Below, in pieces: positions 48,624 through 57,005 of a DNA stretch of 64,000 bases; the stretch's first letter is position 1, and each line of letters starts with the position of its first letter. The stretch is from Candidatus Tisiphia endosymbiont of Melanophora roralis (GTDB lineage: Bacteria; Pseudomonadota; Alphaproteobacteria; Rickettsiales; Rickettsiaceae), in NCBI RefSeq assembly GCF_964026575.1, contig NZ_OZ032161.1:868001-932000 (forward strand), read 5' to 3'. The notes under the pieces were generated by a model. That model was not told the origin of the DNA. It was given only the letters and a program-made list of their open reading frames with translations, and did not search any database. Position numbers and translations under genes: made by a program.

Positions 48624-48685
48624 ATAGTACCCTTGTATCTTAAATATTGTCTTTAGTGAATAACTATAAGATACAAGGGTACTAT
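48624..48685. repeat. perfect 19-bp inverted repeat with 24-nt spacer
   Basis: The arms atagtacccttgtatctta (48624-48642) and taagatacaagggtactat (48667-48685) are exact complements. No other copy was noticed in the window. It could be a terminator, a regulatory hairpin or the ends of a lost element. Nothing codes here; the surrounding gap 48145-48932 contains only repeats and a short hydrophobic frame. Confidence 0.8.
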
Positions 48686-48773
48686 GCACCTTCTAGCAGA
48701 GATAATTTTTGGAATTCATTGGAAGATATAGTATTGTATAGTAAACTTTGTTCTAAAAACCAAAAATCTTTTT

Positions 48774-48943
48774 ACTCGATAATCAAGTTTTTCTTTAACC
48801 GTCATTGCGAGGAGGCCCGGCAACGGGCCGACGTGGCAATCTCGTAAAGTAATACTTCAAAAGATTGCCACGTCGTCGCTTTCGCGACTCCTCGCTAATA
48901 GACGTATTTTTTAATAATTCTAAAAAACTTGATTATCGAGTTT
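48774..48943. mobile_element. MITE-like element with aactcgataatcaag ends
   Basis: Terminal inverted repeats actcgataatcaagttttt and aaaacttgattatcgagttt enclose a palindromic core with cgtcattgcgaggaggcccg and gccacgtcgtcgctttcg. The right end overlaps the 3' end of the next gene and supplies its stop codon. Confidence 0.82.
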
Positions 48944-51119
48944 TAGGGTTTTTAGCAAGTTCTAAAAATATCTCTCGTTCAAATTGCAATAATTTTTGCT
49001 CATCAATTTGTTGCATGGAAATGATATCTTGAAACTTTGACAATAACCATCCTTGAAGATTATCATACTCAGCTATACTCTTCTGCTTTAAAAAATTGGT
49101 TTCTGCAAATTCTTCAGCTAAAGTAACTTTAGATAAAATAACTTGCTTGCTTACTTTCTTTATTTTTTCTGGCAAATCCAAGGCAAAAGCCTCTTGCAGT
49201 ATTAAATGTTTATTCATATTTACTTGCACGTTAGTAATATCATAATCAGCTATAAAATAATCAGCAGAACTTGATTTATTTGGTAATAGGATATTTCTTA
49301 AATTTTTTACTAGCTTACTTTTATCGCTACTTGCACGATAAAACATTTCCTTAATGCCTCCCCAACTTGGAACTAAGCCAACCGATACCTCAACAAGGCC
49401 AGCATTTAACTCCTGATTAGCTACAATAAAATCAGAATGTAACAATATTTCACAGCCCCCACCTAACGCAGCACCTAAAGCACAGCTAACAATATTAATA
49501 TGCGAGTATTTTAACCTTATCATGGTTTTTTGACCAAGTTTTAAGAAATCTTCTAATTTAGCAAAATCTTGATTTTTTATACAGGAAGCAATGAATTTTA
49601 AGTCAGCACCAGCTGAAAAATTGTTGGTTAATGGCATAATATATAGTGTTTGCTTCTCATTTTCTGCAATATCAACAGATTCTAACAAAAGTTTAAAAAC
49701 ATTTTCATTGAGGCAATTCATTTTAGTATTAATAGTAAAAACTAACCTATTTTTATACAGAACTAGTTGAGCCGAATCATTCTTCAATAAAATCTTACTT
49801 TCTTCTAATCTAACTCTAGTCAAATGAAACTGACTTAGTTCAATAGTTTCATAGGAATTATTAGTGATATATTCCGGTAATATTAAATTCATTAGCATTG
49901 CTTGTTTTTTAAGCCACTCAAATCCTCCTCCTATGTGATTAATTAACAACTCAAAAGGACCAATCTTCCAACTATAACCAAGCCTCATAGCTGTATCTAT
50001 ATCGTAAATATTATCAGTAACCGATGGAATTAAAGATGTTATATATAAGTAAAACTTCACTAGTATCTCATGAAAAAATTTACCATAGCTAGAGTTGCTA
50101 TTTAACAACTGATCAATAGAACTATATTCAATCTTGGTATCTTCAAATGCTGCATAAGTTAAAGTTGTAAAATCTATGACTTCTTTAGTTTTTATGCCAT
50201 TTATCTTTGATATACGGTAAAAACCTCCTAAAGCTTTACGACCAATCAAGTTATTCTCTATCATCTTATCAAGGATAGAAGATGCTGAGTAAACTTGGTG
50301 ATAATCATCATTATTCGGTAGGGAATTAACTAGTGATGTAGAAATTAATCTTATTACGTCGTGACCTATCAAATCATATAAGCCAAAGATTCCTGTACTT
50401 GGTAATTTAAATAAATCAGTAAAAATTTTATCGATAATTACTGGACTTAAATTTTCATCTATGCTACTACGAACAACCAGCTCAAGTAGATAACAACCAA
50501 CTCGATTTGCTATAAAACCTGGAGTATCGTGACATTTAATAATAGTTTTCCCTAAATCTCGTATTAGAAAATCTGATATCCTCTCTATAACCCCTGAGCT
50601 AACCTCTGAATCTACAATAAGTTCAAGCAATTCCATATATCTTGGAGGATTAAAAAAATGACTAATGACAAATCTAGACCTGATGGTAGATTTTATAGAA
50701 TCAGGCATTTGCTCCTTTAATTTCCTTAAAGGTAAGGTTGAAGTATTAGAAGCTAGAATAGCATCTTCTTTTAGGTAGGGTAGAATCTTCTCATACAGCT
50801 GATGTTTTATTGCAATTTTTTCAATAATAACTTCAATGATCAAATCACATTCTGTAATCAGCTTTAGATCATCTTCTAAATTACCAATGGTGATAAACGC
50901 TAATTTACTTGGATGTGATAAAGGAGCTGGTTGTTGTTTCTCTATATTTTCTAGAGCCTTGGTAAGTATGGCATTCCTATCATTAGGGTCGTTGCTTACT
51001 ACATCTAGTAAAACAACTTGGTGAGAGGAGTTAGCTATCAAGGAAGCTATTGCTAGCCCCATTACTCCAGAACCAATAACACATATTTTTTCTATTTTCT
51101 TCTCTATTTTATTTTCCAT
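48933..51119 (-). CDS. 3-hydroxyacyl-CoA dehydrogenase / enoyl-CoA hydratase fusion
   Basis: A beta-oxidation-type bifunctional protein with the dehydrogenase first: NAD-binding [18 protein letters not shown] (near residue 10), [27 protein letters not shown] and [16 protein letters not shown]. The crotonase-like domain follows after about residue 480 ([52 protein letters not shown]). This order is opposite to FadB. The frame is open to a TTG at 51131; ATG 51119 is preferred. The final KTR-stop comes from a MITE end. It forms an operon with tmk and zapE upstream. Confidence 0.9.
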   Translation of the reverse strand: MENKIEKKIEKICVIGSGVMGLAIASLIANSSHQVVLLDVVSNDPNDRNAILTKALENIEKQQPAPLSHPSKLAFITIGNLEDDLKLITECDLIIEVIIEKIAIKHQLYEKILPYLKEDAILASNTSTLPLRKLKEQMPDSIKSTIRSRFVISHFFNPPRYMELLELIVDSEVSSGVIERISDFLIRDLGKTIIKCHDTPGFIANRVGCYLLELVVRSSIDENLSPVIIDKIFTDLFKLPSTGIFGLYDLIGHDVIRLISTSLVNSLPNNDDYHQVYSASSILDKMIENNLIGRKALGGFYRISKINGIKTKEVIDFTTLTYAAFEDTKIEYSSIDQLLNSNSSYGKFFHEILVKFYLYITSLIPSVTDNIYDIDTAMRLGYSWKIGPFELLINHIGGGFEWLKKQAMLMNLILPEYITNNSYETIELSQFHLTRVRLEESKILLKNDSAQLVLYKNRLVFTINTKMNCLNENVFKLLLESVDIAENEKQTLYIMPLTNNFSAGADLKFIASCIKNQDFAKLEDFLKLGQKTMIRLKYSHINIVSCALGAALGGGCEILLHSDFIVANQELNAGLVEVSVGLVPSWGGIKEMFYRASSDKSKLVKNLRNILLPNKSSSADYFIADYDITNVQVNMNKHLILQEAFALDLPEKIKKVSKQVILSKVTLAEEFAETNFLKQKSIAEYDNLQGWLLSKFQDIISMQQIDEQKLLQFEREIFLELAKNPKTR

Positions 51120-51124
51120 CTTAT

Positions 51125-51742
51125 TCACCAAACCTTTGTAACGAGCATCGCAACTATTATATCATGAATTTCTTGCACACTAAGAGTTGAAGCATTTATT
51201 TTTACTATTCTATTTGGAAATTTGGCTGATATATATTGAAATCCGTCATAGACTTTTTGATGAAATTCAATATTTTTGCTTTCAAATTTGTTATTATTCC
51301 CTCGCACTAATGCCCTTGGTAAGGCAATATTTGGATCTATATCAATAAAAAATGTAATATCAGGCATCACATCAGATATTAAAGACTTATGAAGATCATA
51401 AACTAAATCAATCCCTATATCTTGCCCCTGATAACAAGCTGTAGAGTCTACAAACCTATCACAAATAACTGATATCCCAGAATTTAGTTTAGGAATAATC
51501 TTTTTATGAATATGTTCATAACGTGCCGCCATGATTTGCAGCAATTCTGACATAGGTAGTAAATCTTGATTAACTAAAATGTCACGCATCTTCTCTGCAG
51601 AAATAGTTCCCCCTACTTCACGCGTTAAATCTACGGGAATATTTTGTGATAGTAAATACTGGTATAACATATTACTTTGGGTGGATTTACCGCACCCTTC
51701 CCCACCCTCAAACGTAATAAATTTACCCTTTTTAATTGACAT
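51125..51742 (-). CDS. tmk: thymidylate kinase
   Basis: Tmk phosphorylates dTMP to dTDP. The P-loop is [16 protein letters not shown] (about residues 10-25), the dTMP-binding DRE-like motif is LTREVGGT, and [13 protein letters not shown] matches the DR(Y/F) motif. The length of 205 aa is standard. A GTG nine bases upstream is an alternative start, but ATG 51742 gives [13 protein letters not shown]. It overlaps the end of zapE by 11 nt. In many bacteria holB follows tmk; here holB is about 42 kb away. Confidence 0.96.
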   Translation of the reverse strand: MSIKKGKFITFEGGEGCGKSTQSNMLYQYLLSQNIPVDLTREVGGTISAEKMRDILVNQDLLPMSELLQIMAARYEHIHKKIIPKLNSGISVICDRFVDSTACYQGQDIGIDLVYDLHKSLISDVMPDITFFIDIDPNIALPRALVRGNNNKFESKNIEFHQKVYDGFQYISAKFPNRIVKINASTLSVQEIHDIIVAMLVTKVW

Positions 51743-52763
51743 AGCTATCACTATTCATCTCATATAACCTTGAAATAGTTCTGTTAAATTCACCTTTGCG
51801 AAAACCATTCTGATATATTTTTATAGGTTCATCTTGCAATGTCATGAATAATACAACCTTATAAAAATAAGCATTATCAACAAAATTAATAAACCTAACA
51901 GCTAAGTCTGTGTTATCAGAATCTATTATACGAATATTTTCTACTATTATGATAGAAAATTTTTGGCAAATATTTACATAATCAACATAACCTAATTCTC
52001 TTACAAATAGCTCTTCAAAATCTGTTACTAATACTTTTTCACTAGCCATTTTAAAAGATATTTTACGTCCAAAAACTAGGATATCCTTAGAAACTAATCG
52101 GTTATTACTATTTAACTTGCTAATAATATTCTGTATCTCAAGCTTATTATCTTCATTAATGGGGTATATTATACGTCTATTAGTCGTGTGTATAATTTTA
52201 TCTAATCGATAATCATGATCACTATCTAAATGCATAACTTCAAACTTTTGATAAATCTCTTTCATTATTGGCAAAAAGGAATTCCTTTGTAAACCATCTT
52301 TATACAAATCTTTTGGCTCGATATTACTAGTAATGAAGATAAACACCTTATGTCTTATGAGTTCAAGGAGCAGTGGTCCTATTATCATAGCATCAGTTAT
52401 GTCTTTAATTTCAAACTCATCTATGCATATTACTTCCGCCTGCTTTGCATAATTTGCAGCAATTCTTTTGATAATATTATTTTTAGATTGTGATTTATCT
52501 TGCAACTGATAAATATCTTTATGTACCGATTGCATAAAGTTTTGGTAATGTACCATTAATTTCTTAATTTGCAATATTTGGAAAAAATGTTGCATTAATA
52601 CAGTTTTGCCATTACCTACATTACCATATAAATATATAGCTTTTTTTGCTAATAAACTGCTATTAAAGAATCTAAAAAACGACTTATCTTCAATTTGTTT
52701 AGCAAACTCTTTAATTCTGCTGAGTAAAAGCAACTGCTTTTCGTCAAATTTTAATTCAGGCAA
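51732..52763 (-). CDS. zapE: cell-division ATPase ZapE (AFG1-like)
   Basis: An AAA-type ATPase related to ZapE/AFG1, linked to Z-ring function or mitochondrial-type protein quality control. Walker A is [17 protein letters not shown] (about residues 45-61), Walker B is [17 protein letters not shown], and [20 protein letters not shown] is a family hallmark. The length of 343 aa is normal. The first usable codon in frame is TTG at 52761-52763 ([10 protein letters not shown]); no in-frame ATG lies close upstream. It is the first gene of the zapE-tmk-dehydrogenase operon. Confidence 0.92.
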   Translation of the reverse strand: MPELKFDEKQLLLLSRIKEFAKQIEDKSFFRFFNSSLLAKKAIYLYGNVGNGKTVLMQHFFQILQIKKLMVHYQNFMQSVHKDIYQLQDKSQSKNNIIKRIAANYAKQAEVICIDEFEIKDITDAMIIGPLLLELIRHKVFIFITSNIEPKDLYKDGLQRNSFLPIMKEIYQKFEVMHLDSDHDYRLDKIIHTTNRRIIYPINEDNKLEIQNIISKLNSNNRLVSKDILVFGRKISFKMASEKVLVTDFEELFVRELGYVDYVNICQKFSIIIVENIRIIDSDNTDLAVRFINFVDNAYFYKVVLFMTLQDEPIKIYQNGFRKGEFNRTISRLYEMNSDSYVN

Positions 52764-53000
52764 TATATTACATTCTCATTTTAGATTTAGTATAACCTAG
52801 TTTGATATAAGAATAATTATTCCCCATGCAAAAGTGATGTCATTCCTAACTAAAAGCAGGAATCCATGATACTTAATAGCCTTTCAGGCTATTTTTAGTC
52901 CCAGCCGTAGCAACACCGAGGCTATTAAACTGATCTCCTATATCGAACTCATACAATAAAAAAGCCATAATAAATATAACGTGATCAGTTATATATAGCG

Positions 53001-53171
53001 GTAGGATGGGTAAACTGTATCTCGAATTGAAGCTTTGAATTTTAAAGACTTCGTACCTGAGCAAAGACCCATCCTGTTTAGATAAAGACTACGAACGAAT
53101 GTCATAAGGTTTAAACCTTGCGTATGAGTATGTAGCGTATCCTATTATTAATATAAATCATGAGGCTCTAT
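53001..53171 (+). ncRNA. candidate IS110 bridge RNA / left-end noncoding region
   Basis: The region just upstream of an IS110 transposase start can fold. aggatgggt (53003-53011) pairs with acccatcct (53067-53075), enclosing a smaller hairpin gaagctttgaa...aaagacttc (53029-53052). Downstream is the palindrome aaggtttaaacctt (53106-53119). IS110-group elements encode a structured bridge RNA in this 5' noncoding end, so this is a reasonable candidate. No transcript or target loops can be confirmed by reading. The rest of the gap 52764-53000 is repeat text with no gene. Confidence 0.5.
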
Positions 53172-53550
53172 ATGACAACAACTTATATTGGTGTGGACGT
53201 TAGTAAAAAAACTTTAAGTATCTATATGCCAGCTACCAACAAGGCTTTTGAAGTTACCAATGATCAACATGGCTTTACTACTATACTTAGCACTATTAAT
53301 AAATACTATCCTGTCTTATCTGAGTTAATTGTTGTCTTTGAACCTACTGGTGGATATGAACATAATTTAAGAGAATTTTTAAAAATAAATAAATTGCCTT
53401 TTGCTACAGTACACCCTAATAAAGTGCGTAGTTATGCTAAAGCTAAAGGATGGCTTGCTAAAACTGATAATATCGATAGTAAATTGTTGCATGATTATGC
53501 AACGTGCTTTGCTTTACCAATGAAGGTTACTTATGATAGTAATAGTCATA
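53172..53550 (+). pseudogene. IS110-family transposase, 5' part only
   Basis: Residues 1-125 are those of a DEDD (RuvC-like) IS110 transposase: YIGVDVSKKTLSIYMPA with the first Asp, VVFEPTGGYEHNLREFL with the Glu, and WLAKTDNIDSKLLHDYAT with Asp residues. ATG 53172 is the natural start. The gene is cut near 53550 by an IS630 element, and the serine-bearing C-terminal domain does not resume on the far side. It cannot be active. Confidence 0.85.
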
Positions 53551-54629
53551 CTAATTATCTTTCAATAAAAAATTAATAGGATTAATAATCCAGTTCCAAC
53601 TAGTGATAGACTTAATAATTTGAGGAGTTGCTTCATATTTTAATATAGCATCTGACATTCTATTTAATACATACTCCATTGAATGGAATAGTTTGTTGAA
53701 AAAGAACTTTTCTTTTATTTCTTTCCATATATTCTCAGCAGGATTTAGTTGAGGAGACAAAGGTGGAAGATGATGAATCATTATGTTTTGTGGTATTGTT
53801 ATAGAAGTTTGACGATGATTTGATGCCCCATCACATATCAACAAAATAAACTTATCAGGATGTCTTATGGATAATTCTTGTAAAAAAATATTCATACATT
53901 CTAATGTCATAGAAGGTAAGATTAGCATATCCGATACTCCAGTAATTGGACAAAATGCTCCATAAATATAACTATACTCCCGGATAACTTGTTTGGCGAC
54001 ACCAGGTCTGTTGCCTTTGTAACTCCAACATCTTTTTATATCATTTATCCTTCCAAAACGAGACTCATCTTGAAACATCACTTGTAATTCAAGTCCCTGT
54101 GATTTAGATTGTGTATTTGCGGCGGTAACCACTGAGCTGAAGTTTTTTTAAAAGTTTCCATCTCATCTTTATTTTGCTTTGGATGATGGGGACGAGGGAA
54201 AACTTTACGCCAACAATGACGATGTAACATTTTGTAGATTGCTGATTTAGTTACTTTCTTTTGCAAAACTTCTTCATATTTTTTCTGTATTTCTCTGACT
54301 ACTACAATTTCCCCTTGTGATGCTCTATCATTAAAAGATTCCAGTATTTTACTTTCATTAGCCTCGTCCATATAGCAATGATTCCTACCACCTCTTTTAG
54401 TTTTTTTTAATACTGATTCTCCTAGTTTGTAATAAGCTGTATGAATTTGCCTAACTCGACTAATACTTAAACCGGTAATTTCAGAAATCTGTTTAGGTAA
54501 ATATAAAAACTTGGCACGTAAATAAATACATTGAATCTTACGAAATGCTATCATATCTGAGGCTGATTTTAATAAAAATTCCATCCGACAAACTGTTTCT
54601 GATAGATAAACATATTGATAACCTGACAT
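53551..54629 (-). mobile_element. IS630-family transposase in two overlapping frames
   Basis: The upstream ORF (54629-54078) has the helix-turn-helix half: LPKQISEITGLSISRVRQIH and VTKSAIYKMLHRHCWRKVFP. The downstream ORF (54132-53551) has the DDE half: MFQDESRFGRIND, LLICDGASNHRQTS and LSPQLNPAENIWKEIKEKFF. The frames overlap by 55 nt, and the second is -1 relative to the first. A run of seven A's (54142-54149 on the minus strand, within tttaaaaaaactt) lies just before the overlap. A programmed frameshift is common in IS630 elements, so this copy may be intact. The ends are unclear; insertion was near the TA at about 53550. Confidence 0.8.
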
Positions 54630-54668
54630 TAGCTTTTTTATTTTTATTCTATAGTAAAATACATTGAA

Positions 54669-54778
54669 TTAGGTGGCAAAGAACATAGAAATAGCTTCGA
54701 ATAATTTACTAGTTTCTGTTATCTTATTTTTAATCCATTTTTTCATATTAGCCCACAATTTTTCTGTCGGATTCAATT
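54669..54778 (-). pseudogene. C-terminal remnant of a second IS630-family transposase
   Basis: The minus strand reads ELNPTEKLWANMKKWIKNKI and a further 15 residues to a stop. NPTEKLW is the conserved NPxE-x-x-W motif that carries the last catalytic acid of IS630 transposases. It begins exactly where the IS4-type element ends (54779), so that element cut it. Confidence 0.8.
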
Positions 54779-56315
54779 CTTACTTTTACCCACAAATATA
54801 AAATTAAGTATAAACTAATATTGAATTATATACTTAAAATATAAGAAGGGGAAAGAATGAGGAATATGCAAGCGTTATCTAATGCTTACAACTTAGGTGA
54901 TAAGTGGTTAGAAAGGGAATTTAGGCATGTTAACTTTGGAGATCAAAGGCTTATAAAAAGACTTATTAAAACTAGCTCACTTATAGAAAGCAAAGCTTTT
55001 GGTTCAATAAATCAAAGTTGCAGAAGTTGGAAAGAGGCTAAAGGAGCGTATAGATTATTTAGCAATAAAAAATTTGATCCAGCGGGAATTTATTATTCAC
55101 ATTATAAAGAAACACAAGAAAGGATTAAAGGTAATGAGTTTGTATTTTCAGTTCAGGATACAACATACCTAGATTTTGATTCTCATATTAAAACTAAAGG
55201 GCTCGGTAGCGTCTCAAAGTCTTATACAAAACATAAAATGGGGCTGATTGTGCATAGTGCCTTGATGTTTACAATGGAAGGATTACCTTTAGGATTATCT
55301 TCTCAACAATGTTGGGCTCGTGTTATACGTGAAGAAACTGCACAAGAAAAATCAAGAAGAAAATATATATCTTCTACTGAAGATAAAGAAAGTTATAAGT
55401 GGATAGCAGCACTTAAGGACACTATGCATATTATACCTAAAGATACTAAAGTTATAACTATTGGTGACAGAGAAGCAGATATCTTTGAACTATTATGGTC
55501 GTGTCAAGAAAAGGGTAGTTTGTTTATTGTTCGTAATAGACAAAATAGAAAATTTATTTCTACAGAGGGAAGAAAAACAAATTTGCAAACCCATATAAAT
55601 CAGATATCCGCAAAGAAAGAAATAGTAATTCAAGTTCCAAAAAAGAACAATGAAGCAGCAAGAATGGCAAATATTGAAATAAAATATATGTCTGGTTTAA
55701 TACCAATTAGAACCCCTTCATTATATGGTTCAAAAAATACTGAACACAAAATCAGTGATAAAGTAGTGCTCTATGTTGTAAGAGCTAAAGAACAAGTCCC
55801 CCCTAAAGGAGTGGAAGCAATTGATTGGCTCTTGCTAACTAATGTTCCTGTCAGTAATTTTGAAGATGCGATTGAAAGGATAAATTGGTACAAGTTAAGA
55901 TGGAGAATTGAAGAATATTTCAGAGTTCTAAAATCTGGATGTAAAATAGAAAATTCTCGTTTAGCTACAAAAGAAAGACTAGAAAAATTAATTGCCATAA
56001 AAAGCATCATTGCATTTAAAATTTTATATTTATCAAAAGTAGCAATATCTCATCCGCAAGAAGTGTGTACTAAGATTTTAACTTCACAAGAATGGCAAAC
56101 TCTTTATATTCGAGAGCATAAAACTATTTTCATACCTGAAGAACCTCCAACTATGAAACAAGCTATTATCTGGCTTGGTAAATTAGGAGGATTTATGAAT
56201 AGAAAAAATGATAAATTACCAGGAACTATGACACTATGGAGGGGCTACGAAAATCTTACAGAAAGTATCGAAATATTATCTATATTTCTCTCCCAGAATT
56301 GTGGGTAAAAGTAAG
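54779..56315. mobile_element. Tn5/IS50-like IS4-family insertion sequence, apparently complete
   Basis: The inverted ends cttacttttacccacaa (54779-54795) and ttgtgggtaaaagtaag (56299-56315) resemble the 19-bp Tn5 outer end. They enclose one full transposase gene. Both flanks contain the same IS630 sequence aattgaatccgacagaaaaa in opposite orientation, so a normal 9-bp direct target duplication is not seen. Confidence 0.85.
54857..56308 (+). CDS. IS4-family (Tn5-like) transposase
   Basis: The 483-aa DDE transposase has the Tn5-type N-terminal DNA-binding domain: EREFRHVNFGDQRLIKRL, then NQSCRSWKEAKGAYRLFSN. Catalytic motifs are FSVQDTTYLDF (first Asp), ITIGDREADIFELLW (second Asp) and the YREK-like NWYKLRWRIEEYFRVLKSGC with the Glu. 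An aggggaaag ribosome-binding site precedes the ATG at 54857. Full length and no frameshift suggest it may be active. Confidence 0.93.
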   Translation: MRNMQALSNAYNLGDKWLEREFRHVNFGDQRLIKRLIKTSSLIESKAFGSINQSCRSWKEAKGAYRLFSNKKFDPAGIYYSHYKETQERIKGNEFVFSVQDTTYLDFDSHIKTKGLGSVSKSYTKHKMGLIVHSALMFTMEGLPLGLSSQQCWARVIREETAQEKSRRKYISSTEDKESYKWIAALKDTMHIIPKDTKVITIGDREADIFELLWSCQEKGSLFIVRNRQNRKFISTEGRKTNLQTHINQISAKKEIVIQVPKKNNEAARMANIEIKYMSGLIPIRTPSLYGSKNTEHKISDKVVLYVVRAKEQVPPKGVEAIDWLLLTNVPVSNFEDAIERINWYKLRWRIEEYFRVLKSGCKIENSRLATKERLEKLIAIKSIIAFKILYLSKVAISHPQEVCTKILTSQEWQTLYIREHKTIFIPEEPPTMKQAIIWLGKLGGFMNRKNDKLPGTMTLWRGYENLTESIEILSIFLSQNCG

Positions 56316-56482
56316 AATTGAATCCGACAGAAAAATTGTGGCAATATTTAAAGTCTAATACTATAAAGAATAGAGTATATGACACAATCGAACAACTAGA
56401 AATAGTAGTATGTTCCTGCCTTAAAAATTTAAGTGCCTCACTAATTAAATCGATTTGTTGTATGAATTATTTGCTAAATTAA
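56315..56482 (+). pseudogene. C-terminal remnant of a third IS630-type transposase
   Basis: The plus strand reads ELNPTEKLWQYLKSNTIKNR and continues for 35 residues to a stop (TAA at 56480). The ending differs from the minus-strand remnant at 54669, so it derives from a different element. It begins at the right end of the IS4 element. Confidence 0.78.
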
Positions 56483-56501
56483 ATTAGGGAATTAGTATTA
56501 T

Positions 56502-56729
56502 ATGAGTTTTGCAGTGCTTAAGACTATAGAATACAAGGTTGCTCTGACCCAAAAGATTAGTGTAACTAATATTGTTGAATTATTAATATCAGTACAGGCT
56601 TCAATCTTAAGACATACAAAGACTGGTGATTTTTATAAACTACCAAGTGCAATAAAAAACGAAGCTAGAAAAATCTATAAAACCTTTAACATCAAACGTT
56701 CAGACCATGCTGAAATATATTTAAAATAA
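56502..56729 (+). CDS. small hypothetical protein, possibly a gene fragment
   Basis: No family was recognised. The 75-aa product is basic (SAIKNEARKIYKTFNIKRSD) with no membrane segment. It sits among transposon remnants and may itself be a fragment of a larger gene. The frame after it (about 56775-56907) is broken but readable as ALYAFQAYALLKNAEVGKKY and, after a frame change, KSFVDWLIDKYYEP. Confidence 0.4.
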   Translation: MSFAVLKTIEYKVALTQKISVTNIVELLISVQASILRHTKTGDFYKLPSAIKNEARKIYKTFNIKRSDHAEIYLK

Positions 56730-56774
56730 CAAAATAATGTTGTGCCTAAAATTTAAAAACCCTAGCACTATATG

Positions 56775-56907
56775 CCTTCCAAGCTTATGCCTTATTAAAA
56801 AATGCGGAAGTCGGGAAGAAGTATATCACTACTCTCTAAAAAAACAGCCTGAGCCTATTAATAAATCATTTGTTGATTGGTTAATAGATAAATACTACGA
56901 ACCATAA
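56775..56907 (+). pseudogene. unidentified decayed coding sequence
   Basis: Two frames in succession look protein-like: ALYAFQAYALLKNAEVGKKY to about 56840, and KQPEPINKSFVDWLIDKYYE from about 56850 to the stop at 56905. A change of reading frame in a run of A's near 56840-56848 separates them. The parent gene was not recognised. Confidence 0.4.
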
Positions 56908-57005
56908 ATATTCTATTACAGATGCTTGCGTTATTATACAAAGCTAAGGTTAACTTGACCATTGTCTTATAAATTAGATACATCAAATTGAAATGCTAAT
57001 GCACT

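Noticed and set aside
52980-53120. Possible tRNA in the gap before the IS110 fragment
   Set aside because: The stems do not fit a cloverleaf and no T-loop consensus was found; an IS110 end fits better. No tRNA was found elsewhere in the window by eye.
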